Below are positions 55,201 to 60,063 of a stretch of DNA of 64,000 bases, one piece after another. Source of the DNA: Manis javanica (Eukaryota > Chordata > Mammalia > Pholidota > Manidae). The number at the start of each line of letters is the position of its first letter. Position 1 is the first letter of the stretch. Made by a program: the position numbers and the translations under genes. The DNA is taken from positions 40,428,001 to 40,492,000 of the forward strand of contig NC_133158.1 in NCBI RefSeq assembly GCF_040802235.1, in the 5' to 3' direction. The notes beneath the pieces were generated by a model. The model was not told the origin of the DNA and did not search any database. It saw only the letters and a list, made by a program, of their open reading frames with translations.

Positions 55201-56520
55201 TGAGCTCCGTGAGGTTTTGCCGTCCTTTCTATACACTCTGCTGGGAATACACGTCTTCTGCTCCCAGCTGCCCTTCCAGCTCCCTCAGCCCCCAGCTGGC
55301 CAGCCAAGCCTCTCCTACCTGACCCCACCCCTCAGCCATGGCCCACGGCCCTGCTTGGTGCCCTGTGGTCTGGACTGCTCTGTCTGTGTCCTGGGAGCTG
55401 GCCGACTCTGGCCGTGCCTGTGGGCCCTGCAGGTGGGGTCCCCTCAGTGCCCCACTGTGGAGAGACCTGGAGGACCCACGGTCGACCATCCCACTTGGCT
55501 TCATTCTCCCTGCACAGGTGGCCTCTGGTGGGGGAGCTCACGGCCCGCAGCCCGCTGGACATATGCCCTCAAAGGGCCTGCGTCACCATGATGCTGCCCT
55601 GTGCCCAGCATGAGGCCTCACACTGAGACCTGGTGAGGAGGAACAGAACCAGTGGAAGGAGGGGGACAGGGACGCCACCACGGCAGCGCAGGGAGGCAGG
55701 CTGTGGTGTGGGGGAGCGGCTCTGGCCCACAGTGGGTGCTGCCCTACTCACTGCCACCTTGGCCTCTCGGCCGCTGTCTTTGCTCTGGCCCAACCCTTCA
55801 GGGTGGTGTGCTGACCGCCTGTCCCCGGCCGCTGTAACTTCAGTTTTCTGCACTTTGGCAGGCCCCGGTGGCCTCTCTTGTTTCCTGAATCCAATTCTGG
55901 AGGACCTCCTGATCTCAGTGGGCCAACTCAAATCCTAGCTGGCTGGGGCCCCAGGCCGGATGCTCATGGTGGGGCCACGTCTGCCTCCCATGGGAGCCGG
56001 GCGGGCCAGGGCTCTGGGAGGGTTGGGAGACCTGCACAGAGCCCCTCCAAGGCCAGGAGGTGGCAAGCAGCCGGGTCACGGGCTCGCTCAGGTGGGCACT
56101 GGTCCTTAGGTCGTCCTGGTGTCCCAGGGCAGCACTTCCAATCCAGGGCTCACGGGAGTGGGTCTCCTCACCCCGAGCTCCACCTGCTCCTGGCCTGTGC
56201 CTGCTGCTCAGCCTCCCTCCCCTAGGTCAGAGGCTCCTGGGTGCTCTTGAAGAGCCGGCTTCTTTCTCTAATATTTCAGACTCCAGCGTTCTGTTTCTGG
56301 GACACATCTTTGGAAAGATCCTCCAGTGTTTTAAGTGAAATGGAAGATCGTGCCAAGCCCTCATTTCTGGAGCCCCCTCACGTGGAGAGTGTCTCCTTCT
56401 CTTTCAGAGCCCAACGATGAAAGCGGAGCTAACGTGGACGCTTCCAAAATGTGGCGGGATGACCGGGAGCAGTTCTGTAGGATTGCCAAGCAGATTGTGC
56501 AGAAGTCCCTGGGGCTCTGA
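12774..56520 (+). CDS. UBE2G2: UBE2G2 gene, spliced coding region (6 exons, 165 aa)
   Basis: Ubiquitin-conjugating enzyme E2 G2, the cytosolic E2 that builds Lys48-linked chains in ER-associated degradation with the E3 gp78/AMFR, which binds its back side, and with the membrane recruiter AUP1. Coding exons are 12774-12816, 38287-38322, 38413-38458, 50653-50771, 53888-54028 and 56408-56520. They total 498 nt, giving 165 aa plus stop, the length of the human protein as I recall it. The UBC fold fills the whole chain. HPN is at residues 79-81 and the catalytic cysteine is Cys89 in DGRVCISIL. The acidic insertion after it ([17 protein letters not shown]), which marks the G2/CDC34 branch, is intact. 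All junctions are GT-AG and no disabling change is seen. Confidence 0.98.
13040..13615. other. UBE2G2 intron 1, 5' unique part
   Basis: Unique sequence leaving the CpG island. I see no gene or repeat before the MIR element. Confidence 0.5.
13617..13795 (+). mobile_element. MIR SINE
   Basis: Starts GGTGGTTAAGAGCCAGGCCT, continues with TCTGGAGCCACAGACCTGGG, a TTACTAGCTC block and TTTCCTCATCTGAAGAT, and ends in an ATTATTGTTAT-like tail. This is the classic tRNA-derived mammalian MIR order. It is the only SINE I could recognise in the window. Confidence 0.85.
14465..14705 (+). mobile_element. Ancient MaLR/LTR-like repeat fragment
   Basis: The segment around ATTATTCTGGATTATTGGGG and ACCCAACAATCACACAAGGC resembles the conserved middle of mammalian MLT1-type MaLR LTRs. 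It is diverged, and the family call is tentative. Confidence 0.45.
15168..15179 (+). repeat. Target-site duplication, left copy
   Basis: TTTATTGTATTT, repeated exactly at 15888-15899 on the other side of the 0.7-kb retroelement. Confidence 0.9.
15180..15887 (-). mobile_element. 0.7-kb retroelement with poly-A tail and 12-bp TSD
   Basis: A 708-bp insertion on the minus strand. Its poly-A tail is the T-run starting at 15180 and it is flanked by perfect 12-bp duplications (15168-15179 and 15888-15899), the hallmark of L1-machinery insertion. The body has no long open frame. It contains three 19-bp tandem units at 15323-15379 (AACAAGTTCTTACATGGTG and variants). It looks young and resembles no SINE or L1 tail I can name; it may be an L1 3'UTR variant or a non-autonomous, lineage-specific element. 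Confidence 0.85.
15323..15379 (+). repeat. 19-bp tandem repeat, 3 copies
   Basis: Units at 15323, 15342 and 15361 differ by one or two bases. They lie inside the 0.7-kb retroelement and are probably part of its consensus. Confidence 0.85.
16158..16485 (+). mobile_element. Interspersed repeat family R, copy 1
   Basis: One of three diverged copies in this intron (also 22433-22870 and 32312-32525). Shared landmarks are an AACAACAGAAAT-type start, CTTCTGGTGGTTGCTGGCAA, CTCTTATAAAGATGCCAGTC and ATCCAGTATGACCTCAT. It is a common old mammalian repeat whose family name I cannot assign with confidence. Confidence 0.7.
17385..17434 (-). mobile_element. Old antisense L1 (element B), part 1
   Basis: The short left end of an old minus-strand L1 that resumes at 18666 and again at 23960. 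The phrase GTAATATTTCATTTTATG matches the L1 ORF2 3' region. It was later split by an L1 insertion and a Tigger piece. Confidence 0.55.
17435..17448 (+). repeat. Target-site duplication of L1 element A, left
   Basis: TTAGCCATTGTATT, repeated exactly at 18561-18574. Confidence 0.92.
17449..18560 (-). mobile_element. Young 5'-truncated L1 (element A)
   Basis: A 1.1-kb L1 3' fragment on the minus strand. The T-rich run after 17449 is the poly-A tail. The 3'UTR follows (TGGTATCATTAATCTACAGT), and the last ~240 codons of ORF2 remain open (stop near 17846). The residual frame carries typical L1 ORF2 C-terminal features, including [11 protein letters not shown] and a Cys/His-rich stretch [13 protein letters not shown] 14-bp perfect TSD flanks it. 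Its open frame and perfect TSD make it one of the younger insertions. The 130-bp stub at 59916 belongs to the same family. Confidence 0.92.
18585..18668 (-). mobile_element. Tigger1-type DNA transposon end
   Basis: The + strand reads CAGGGTTGCCACAAACCTTC, then AATTTGTAAAAAACGTAATA, and ends ATGAGGTATGCTTGTA. This is the reverse complement of the familiar terminal sequence of Tigger1 (pogo/mariner superfamily). It is an internal-deletion fragment lying within old L1 element B. Confidence 0.75.
18666..21487 (-). mobile_element. Old antisense L1 (element B), part 2
   Basis: 2.8 kb of LINE-1 ORF2 sequence on the minus strand, with many disruptions. A short reading frame at 19116-19490 still shows ORF2-like text ([20 protein letters not shown]). 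It breaks off at 21487 and continues at 23960 at the adjoining L1 coordinate. A perfect 37-bp tandem duplication sits at 19652-19725. Confidence 0.85.
19652..19725 (+). repeat. 37-bp perfect tandem duplication
   Basis: Two identical 37-bp units, each starting TTTTATGCCAATACC, at 19652-19688 and 19689-19725, within L1 element B. The identity implies a recent slippage or duplication event in an otherwise diverged element, or an assembly artefact. Confidence 0.9.
22433..22870 (+). mobile_element. Interspersed repeat family R, copy 2
   Basis: The most complete of three copies: GGGCTGCTGTAACAAGGTAC, CTTCTGATGGTGGTTGCTG, CTTCTTATAAGGATAACAG and CTCCAGTATGATCTCATCTT. It is carried inside the 2.5-kb insertion. 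Confidence 0.75.
23570..23955. other. Isolated GC/CpG-rich block
   Basis: About 385 bp of CpG-rich sequence set abruptly between AT-rich L1-derived DNA on both sides. It is the right end of the 2.5-kb insertion. It may be a captured CpG-island first exon or promoter. I recognise no coding domain. Confidence 0.7.
23960..24900 (-). mobile_element. Old antisense L1 (element B), part 3
   Basis: It continues the L1 text broken at 21487: TTAGATTGACCCCTTTATCA, then the ORF2 N-terminal and upstream region, up to the start of retroviral sequence at about 24900. The L1 copy at 42741-43110 gives the matching uninterrupted order. Confidence 0.8.
24904..25557 (+). pseudogene. ERV gag fragment (capsid C-terminus and nucleocapsid)
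   Basis: The frame is open from the L1 junction to TGA at 25555-25557. It begins with capsid sequence around WDYNTAVG and contains the major homology region ([15 protein letters not shown]). A charged linker follows, then two zinc knuckles of the pattern C-X2-C-X4-H-X4-C at 25369-25410 and 25438-25479. Matrix, p12-like and N-terminal capsid regions are absent, so this is roughly the last 40% of a gag gene. Two knuckles are seen in some gamma-like ERVs, whereas murine leukaemia virus has one. Reading beyond the TGA in the same frame gives protease-leader-like residues (QEPRVTL), as expected for a suppressed gag stop. Confidence 0.88.
25558..26118 (+). pseudogene. ERV protease region, frameshifted
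   Basis: The aspartic protease motif [10 protein letters not shown] is encoded at 25652-25681 and the C-terminal [10 protein letters not shown] near 25846-25875. They lie in different frames, so at least one indel falls between them (near 25.7 kb). Another frame change near 25.62 kb separates the gag-linked leader from the DTGA motif. The last frame stops at 26116-26118. The catalytic Asp is present, but the region cannot make an intact enzyme. Confidence 0.8.
26119..27378 (+). pseudogene. ERV reverse transcriptase region, frameshifted
   Basis: Recognisable RT blocks in order are VQDLHLIN (about 26234), [39 protein letters not shown] and the catalytic YVDD at 26560-26571. The connection domain follows ([14 protein letters not shown] and onward). 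Frame changes occur near 26.21 kb, near 26.52 kb (just before YVDD) and near 27.33 kb. The stretch 26563-27378 is the longest clean piece (271 codons). Confidence 0.87.
27379..29104 (+). pseudogene. ERV RNase H and integrase region with stops
   Basis: RNase H begins after a frame change, with FTDGSSF at 27461-27481. YTDSKYVF (about 27638) and NKADRVAR are also present, but the motif that normally supplies the catalytic Glu reads QQAKLIAAT, with Lys in its place. Integrase follows: CTICQC of the zinc-binding domain, then the three catalytic acids in WQIDLTN, SDNGPEF and GKVERANRT. Nonsense codons are TGA at 28427-28429 and TAG at 28841-28843, each where a Trp is usual. A pair of compensating frame changes lies near 28.59 and 28.75 kb. 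The final pol stop is TGA 29102-29104. Confidence 0.87.
29101..30801 (+). pseudogene. ERV envelope gene, broken
   Basis: ATG at 29101 starts a hydrophobic signal-like segment ([14 protein letters not shown]). An in-frame TGA at 29185-29187 follows shortly after. The frame then runs to about 29.59 kb, shifts, and continues through the rest of SU with the C-X2-C motif CFLC. A basic cleavage-type site reading HTKR precedes a hydrophobic fusion-peptide-like segment. A tandem GATT duplication at 30351-30358 breaks the frame again. After it come the conserved TM region with C-X6-CC (CVFLQEECC) and a membrane anchor (about 30602-30690), ending at 30799-30801. Three lesions make it non-functional as a full envelope. 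Confidence 0.88.
30802..31082 (+). other. ERV region between env and polypurine tract
   Basis: 280 bp of non-coding ERV sequence between the env stop and the polypurine tract. Gamma-type elements usually have little here, so it may be extra 3' sequence of this family. I see no accessory frame. Confidence 0.5.
31083..31100 (+). other. ERV polypurine tract
   Basis: An 18-bp run of purines ending in AAGGGGGGAA directly before TGAAGGG, the expected plus-strand primer at the 3' LTR edge. Confidence 0.85.
31101..31351 (+). repeat. ERV 3' LTR
   Basis: It starts TGAAGGGCCC after the polypurine tract. It holds three CCAAT boxes (31183, 31207 and 31224), a TATA element TATATAA at 31278-31284 and AATAAA at 31301-31306, all in the normal LTR order. 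I place the end at the TTTCA at 31351; 31367 (GGCA) is an alternative. At ~250 bp it is short for a gamma-type LTR. No second LTR is present to check the ends. Confidence 0.75.
31301..31306 (+). terminator. LTR poly-A signal in sense with UBE2G2
   Basis: AATAAA followed about 15-40 bp later by a GT-rich stretch (GGTGAATTGCTGCTGTGTCG). It lies in UBE2G2 intron 1 on the transcribed strand, so it could in principle truncate pre-mRNA. Confidence 0.6.
31368..31935 (-). mobile_element. Old antisense L1 fragment right of the ERV
   Basis: Diverged L1 ORF2 3' and 3'UTR-type sequence on the minus strand (TTTCATGTGTTTACCTGCCA, then TTAAGTTGTACAAGTTCTTT). It corresponds to a different part of L1 from the sequence left of the ERV, so the two flanks do not rejoin. 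Confidence 0.65.
31939..32276 (-). repeat. Probable solo LTR, minus strand
   Basis: Read on the minus strand, 338 bp starts TGTAACATTT and ends GGACTTACA, with TG/CA termini. A CAATAAACAGG poly-A signal lies in the second half, 100 bp or so before the end. No coding sequence is attached. No matching 4-6 bp target duplication is visible (GGCAC on one side, ATTTT on the other). The element type is inferred from this architecture alone. Confidence 0.5.
32312..32525 (+). mobile_element. Interspersed repeat family R, copy 3
   Basis: GGGGCTGCCATAACAAAATA, then AACAACAGAAATAATTTTCT and a truncated remainder. It matches the start of copies 1 and 2. Confidence 0.65.
32526..33190. other. UBE2G2 intron 1, unique stretch
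   Basis: No gene is seen. Open frames on the minus strand are short and without protein-like features. Confidence 0.5.
33195..33325 (+). mobile_element. MER5-type hAT DNA transposon remnant
   Basis: CAGGGTTTCTCAAACAGGTG, then GTTGTTGGCATTTGGAATAA and CCAGATGGCCGTAGCATGCC, follow the order of the MER5 non-autonomous hAT-Charlie element. Confidence 0.6.
33400..34285. other. UBE2G2 intron 1, diverged repeat-like sequence
   Basis: Old, poorly recognisable interspersed-repeat sequence, including an AT/GT-rich patch at 34040-34110. The text around 33740-33830 is similar in style to 16500-16700 and may be the same ancient family. No gene. Confidence 0.4.
34290..34805 (+). mobile_element. Old L1 3' end (sense)
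   Basis: The L1 tail sequence includes ACCATTATGCTAAGTGCCAT, ATGATTTCATTTATATGGGA, TTGTACACTTGAAACTAATA and an A-rich end at 34796-34804. A 15-bp tandem duplication (TAAGTGCCATGAGTC) lies near 34364-34393. Confidence 0.85.
34880..35010 (+). mobile_element. L2-like 3' end fragment
   Basis: AGGCTCATCGAAGGCATGGG and CTTGTCTGTTGCATTCACCA resemble the L2 3' terminal segment. It is strongly diverged. Confidence 0.45.
35060..37215. other. UBE2G2 intron 1, 3' unique part
   Basis: 2 kb of ordinary intronic sequence before the CA microsatellite. I see no exon-like or RNA-like feature. Confidence 0.5.
37217..37255 (+). repeat. (CA)n microsatellite
   Basis: 39 bp of perfect CA dinucleotide repeat (about 19.5 units). 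It is likely length-polymorphic. Confidence 0.97.
37260..38286. other. End of UBE2G2 intron 1
   Basis: Unique sequence up to the exon 2 acceptor. Nothing else is recognised. Confidence 0.5.
38287..38322 (+). CDS. UBE2G2: UBE2G2 coding exon 2
   Basis: 36 nt completing Gln15 and encoding [11 protein letters not shown] plus the first base of Gly27. The acceptor is TTTCATAG and the donor GTAAGG. It is separated from exon 3 by an intron of only 90 bp. Confidence 0.96.
38413..38458 (+). CDS. UBE2G2: UBE2G2 coding exon 3
   Basis: 46 nt encoding [15 protein letters not shown] and the first two bases of Met42. The donor GTAAGT overlaps the ATG of that codon, and exon 4 supplies the final G. Confidence 0.96.
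38459..39960. other. Start of UBE2G2 intron 3
   Basis: Mostly unique sequence. A 24-bp tandem duplication sits at 38831-38878 (AGCCCCAGCCCTGCCCACT plus five bases, twice, with one difference). No gene is seen. Confidence 0.5.
39965..40081 (+). mobile_element. Old sense L1 (element C), left part
   Basis: L1 text GATGCAAAGGCAACGAAAGC, then AACTGGGACCACATCACACT, breaks at 40081 where a younger L1 inserted. It resumes at 43157. Confidence 0.85.
40082..40092 (+). repeat. Target-site duplication of L1 element D, left
   Basis: AGAGCATATTT, repeated exactly at 43146-43156. Both copies belong to the interrupted L1 element C. Confidence 0.88.
40093..43145 (-). mobile_element. L1 (element D) nested in older L1, with internal deletion
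   Basis: A 3.05-kb minus-strand L1 whose poly-A is the T-run at 40093-40121, flanked by an 11-bp TSD. From its 3' end it shows 3'UTR, ORF2 C-terminal sequence (frames near 40958-41387), then a jump near 41.51 kb to sequence encoding the N-terminal part of the RT domain, then the endonuclease region. The minus-strand frame 42801-42337 has endonuclease motifs [16 protein letters not shown] and SRIDHT. The jump means the RT core is missing. The 5' end is truncated within the endonuclease region. Confidence 0.9.
43157..44250 (+). mobile_element. Old sense L1 (element C), right part
   Basis: It continues ORF2 text from 40081: CAAATGATATATCTGACATG, later TGAGATATCACCTCACCCCT, and a 3' end TATATGTCAGTTGTACCTCA at about 44217. 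All frames are broken. Confidence 0.87.
44260..46075. other. UBE2G2 intron 3, unique GC-moderate stretch
   Basis: No gene or repeat is recognised with confidence. The GC-rich section at 45.0-46.0 kb yields longer open frames (up to 197 codons, + strand 45020-45613) without domain features or splice-bounded structure. Confidence 0.5.
46080..47245 (-). mobile_element. Old antisense L1 fragment
   Basis: Minus-strand L1 3'UTR and ORF2 text, badly diverged at first and clearer from 46.85 kb (TTGTTCCAGCACCATTGGTT, then CATCTTTGTCAAAAATCAAC). No open frame remains. Confidence 0.75.
47250..50652. other. UBE2G2 intron 3, 3' part
   Basis: 3.4 kb of mostly unique sequence. A 91-codon + strand frame at 48476-48751 has a rather protein-like composition but no recognisable domain, good start or splice sites; it is noted as a possible decayed retrocopy only. 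Nothing else is seen. Confidence 0.45.
50653..50771 (+). CDS. UBE2G2: UBE2G2 coding exon 4
   Basis: 119 nt encoding the core beta-sheet from [10 protein letters not shown] to the HPN motif. The acceptor is TCTCCTAG and the donor GTAAGT. Confidence 0.97.
50772..53887. other. UBE2G2 intron 4
   Basis: 3.1 kb. Apart from the LINE-like piece at 51065-51300 and a short L2-like patch near 52600-52680, it is unique, with an AT-rich first half and a GC-rich second half. Confidence 0.5.
51065..51300 (+). mobile_element. Old L1-type 3' fragment (sense)
   Basis: Text such as AGTAGAGGATTAGTCAAGTC, TACTAGAATAGTATGTGGGT and ATCACTGAATGAAAAAAGAT follows the order of an ancient L1M-type tail. Confidence 0.5.
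53888..54028 (+). CDS. UBE2G2: UBE2G2 coding exon 5
   Basis: 141 nt holding the catalytic Cys89 and the acidic loop, ending in SVVSMLA plus one base of Glu129. The acceptor is CCCCTGCAG and the donor GTAATG. Confidence 0.97.
54029..56407. other. UBE2G2 intron 5
   Basis: 2.4 kb of GC-rich unique intronic sequence. The numerous open frames on both strands are compositional. No repeat is recognised. Confidence 0.5.
56408..56520 (+). CDS. UBE2G2: UBE2G2 coding exon 6 and stop
   Basis: 113 nt encoding [19 protein letters not shown] to the C-terminal KSLGL and TGA (56518-56520). It forms the last helices of the UBC fold. Confidence 0.97.
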
Positions 56521-56998
56521 GGCTGCGCCCGTGTGTATGCAGATGGACCACCAAGTAGCTCCCAGTGCTGCTTCTCTGGGACACTTGGTGACAGAGACAG
56601 TCTGCGCTGGTACGAAAAAGGCAAAGCTTGCAGAGCCACAGCATCTGTTCCCCACCTTTCCCTGTCCAGACAGGCTTCTCTGCTGGAGCGACGGCTTCTG
56701 CAGGATGACAACAGCTGGGTGCCCTTTGAGAGTATTCCTGGCGAGGCCATCATGCAGGCGGTTGGAGCCGTCACCACTACCTCTCCCAGCCAAAGCGCCC
56801 ATGCACCAGCGCTGAGTGGCTTCCCCTCCCTCCCAGAGCGTGAGGGGTACCTGCCAGGTTCCCAGGGCACGATGGAAGGGGGCCTTGTCTCCACAGCAAG
56901 TGTGGGTTTTGCCTCTGCTTTATAGGCAAGCGTTTTCCTTACATTTCCTTTCTCATTTGTTGTTTTACAAACTGTCATACTTAGAATCACTTTTAGAA

Positions 56999-57004
56999 AA
57001 TAAA
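56999..57004 (+). terminator. UBE2G2: UBE2G2 proximal poly-A signal AATAAA
   Basis: A canonical hexamer in AGAAAATAAATAC, followed by a T-run and GTGGGTGAATG. Confidence 0.6.
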
Positions 57005-58033
57005 TACTTTTTAAAATGTGGGTGAATGAAAAACGGGGTACAAAACAGGTTGCTGTTGGTTGTAAAGACCGTTTTCCTGACCGTGTTTATCCCAGGCAGA
57101 CGTTTGCGTCTCAGTCACCAGCGCATTACTGGACAGGGACATGGGAGACCAAGTAGTTGGATCTCTTCTGGGTCTGGGGGTTTGTCTTCTCCCATCTGAA
57201 CTGGGGGCTCTGTGGCGTCCACTGTGGTGGCAGCAGAGCTTCAGCTGCTAGGACGGTTGTTCCTTGCGACACCAGGTGGAAGGAAATCCCATTAGCTGGG
57301 AGCACGCAGCGTGCCTTACCCCTGACGTGACCGGCGCTCCTGGGCGTGTGGCACGCGGGTCCCACGCCGCAGGGGGCAGAGCACTGACTGCGGCATGCGA
57401 CTTCGATGTGTCCTGGATGTTGCCCAGCATGGGCCACTCAGCAGCAATGTGCCAGGGGCACCACCATAAGCAATAACAGACCTGTCTCAGATCATTTGTT
57501 GGGCCTGTTTCAGACAGGCTAAATAGGAAATTTCTATTTTTGAAATAAGGGACAGTGTGCAAGACATGCAGTGGATTTCACTGAGCGTTGGCCTGTCCTC
57601 CCCTCATGAGACAGCTCGTGGGAAGGAGGCCTCCCATGTGATTTGTTGGTGTTGACAAGGCCTGGCTGAAGGGGCTCCGTCTCTGGCATCCGGAAACCTT
57701 CCCCGAGGGAATCACTTAAACATCCTGATACAGTACAAGAATGTGTATTGGGGGGATCAGGAAAGAGGTATTGTTCCTGGAAGTATTGCAGGCATATCAA
57801 ATGAGAGTGCTCTCACAAAGGGGAAGAGTGGTTTGTGGGGTGGCTGTGGTCCGTGGACATGGAGTGTGGCCGCCAGAGCCATGTCAGCAGGGGCCCGCGG
57901 GGGCTTCCATGAAATCTGAAGGAAGAGAGGCAGTCTCTTGGCAAACAAAGTATTTTTATTCATTTGTATTTATTAAATGGAAAAAAGAATCCTATGGTGT
58001 CCTCTTCCTATGGTGTTTAGTGACTACATTAAA

Positions 58034-58039
58034 AATAAA
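58034..58039 (+). terminator. UBE2G2: UBE2G2 distal poly-A signal AATAAA
   Basis: A canonical hexamer in AAAAATAAAGTGA, followed by T-rich sequence. A T-rich segment at 57945-58000 upstream is also typical of 3'UTR ends. Confidence 0.5.
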
Positions 58040-58049
58040 GTGATATATT

Positions 58050-59897
58050 TTCCCCCATTCGGTACTTCAGTTTTCTCTGTCAAATTTCTGTATAATGGTA
58101 CAAACTGCAAGGCCAGGTTCCTGCTGTGCGCAGGCTGGCAGCCCCACAGCAGGTACCCTCCCGCCCCTGGTGGCAGTGCAGGGCGCCACAGTGCCAGCGT
58201 AGGAGCCACTCAGTGTGGCTGTTGCGATGACCTGCACGCCTCCTCCGTTCCTCCCCCTCTGTTCCCTGCTTTCCCCTGGAATTGCTGAGTCTCCCAGGTT
58301 TGCCCAGCGAGAGCACTCGGCGGGGGGCCGGCACTGGGTGGGGGCGCTCACCCCTCACAGCGTGTCCTGCGGCTGAGTGCGCAGCCGCCCGGGAGGAGCA
58401 GCCATCAGATGCTCAGCTGGTTGGCGTCAGGACAGGTGGTGCAGGTTTCCCTGGTCGGCCCGCCTCTGCATCGGGCTGTTTAACATGCATGTGAAGCGGT
58501 GCAGAGACCCTTCTGCTGGTCTGCTTACTGGCTTGGCAACAGTGGCACCCAGCTTTCCTTTGTCATCCTCTGGGATTTCCTTCTGAGACGGTCCCGGGTC
58601 TCCCCACCCAGGGCCCGGGTCCAGGCCAGGAGGGGCCCAGGCCTCCCCAGTGTTCTGGCAAAGGCCTTGGCCACTCGTCCAGCACTGTAAGCTCTCCTGG
58701 TGAGGGGTTTCCAGCCCTCGTGCTGAAGATCTAAGATCTCTAACTAGACATTGGGTTGGGGTTCCCAGGACCACCCTTAGTGTGGTTATTTGCTGGGCCT
58801 CACAGCGGTGATAAGGGACAGTGATGCACACAGTGAAATCGGCCCAGGGGCAGGCACCTGGGGGGCTGGGGTGTGCGCCCAGAGCCCCTCCCTGTGCAGG
58901 ACACACTTGGCTCCCCGGGGGGCTGAGAGGATGGGGTGGCGGCTGGTGTCTCCCAGGGACTTGCAGAGGTCAGCACCTGAGTGACTGGGGGCCAGGGAGG
59001 TGGGCCCCTCTGCCTGGCTCTAGATGCCCAACTCTGAAGGGGGAGCAGGCATGGGCATGAGCCAGGTGCTTGTACACAGCCAGGCCCAGGGAGCCTGCCT
59101 GCCATGGGGGCCCTCCCACAGCCCCTGTACCCCGACCCCAGCTGGGTCCTGGCCTTGCAAGCAGGCCAGAAGAGGGCGTCCCACGGGGCCAGCGGCACAG
59201 CATCCTGCATCCTGCATCTTCCCACTTGGGGATTTTAATTAGTCAGGTAGTTCTCTCCGTCACACCTTTGGAGGGTTTGGGACCCTTCCCTGCAGTGTCT
59301 GCCCCCTCTTTCCTGTTGGCCTGGGTGGTTCCAAGGATGGAAGGGGGAGTTCTGGGGTTTTGTTCCCTGGCTGTGGGAGCCTTCACCCTTCTGGGGCCCA
59401 AGTCCCGTCAATGGGCCAGCCTGGGTGGGCTCTGGCCCTCAGCTGGGAGGAGGGGCACAGTGGGTAGCGTAGCATCCCGGCCTGGCCCTTGTAGAGGCTG
59501 ATGAAATGGCGTTCGCAGGCTGCCTCTCACGTCTTTGTCCCATGTGGTCTCGCAGGCCAAATTGCCAGGTGTTCAGAGGCACATACTGGTCTCAGGCCCT
59601 CCCATCCCTCCGCTGGAGTTCACAGGATTCAGAGCCCTGCAGTGACGCAGAAGAGAGGGCCTGCCCCCCACCCCCACCCCCGGCCCTGGACACTGCTGCC
59701 CTGGTGGCAGGACCTTGGCCACCTGCCAAGGCTCGCGCTGTGGGCTCTCACCCCTTCTGGTCTGGCGCACGTGTTCCTGTGTTAGAGGCAGGGCCCAGGA
59801 GAACGCCAGAGCACTTTGGGGCTGCTGTGCTGTGGGGTCACCCTGGCAGAGTACCCAGTTTGCTGTGGGAGAGAGGTGGGGGCCAGGGTGCAGCCCT
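58050..59897. other. GC-rich intergenic sequence downstream of UBE2G2
   Basis: No exon, RNA gene or repeat is recognised. Open frames are frequent on all six frames because of high GC and scarce stops. Confidence 0.5.
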
Positions 59898-59915
59898 TCC
59901 CCAGCAGGCCATTTA
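59898..59915 (+). repeat. Target-site duplication, left copy (18 bp)
   Basis: TCCCCAGCAGGCCATTTA, repeated exactly at 60046-60063. Confidence 0.95.
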
Positions 59916-60045
59916 TTTATTTCTACTTATTTGTTTATTTTTTTTTTGTGGTATCATTAATCTACAATTACAGAAAGAACATTATGTTTACTAGGTTCTC
60001 CCCTTCACCAAGTACCCCCAAATACCCCTTCACAGTCACTGTCCA
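59916..60045 (-). mobile_element. 130-bp 5'-truncated L1 stub with 18-bp TSD
   Basis: A minus-strand L1 3' end. The T-rich run with TTTATTTATT-like interruptions is the poly-A tail, followed by TGGTATCATTAATCTACAAT and CATTATGTTTACTAGGTTCT, the same family as L1 element A at 17449. A perfect 18-bp TSD flanks it. Only ~100 bp of L1 body was copied. Confidence 0.95.
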
Positions 60046-60063
60046 TCCCCAGCAGGCCATTTA

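Larger units (their letters stand above)
56521..58045 (+). other. UBE2G2: UBE2G2 3'UTR (extent uncertain)
   Basis: Non-coding sequence after the stop. AATAAA signals lie at 56999-57004 (3'UTR ~0.5 kb) and at 58034-58039 (~1.5 kb). Alternative polyadenylation is plausible. A 209-codon antisense frame across 56361-56990 includes the complement of exon 6 and is a shadow. Confidence 0.65.

Noticed and set aside
56361-56990. 209-codon antisense frame at UBE2G2 exon 6
   Set aside because: It is largely the complement of a coding exon and the GC-rich 3'UTR, with no recognisable protein.
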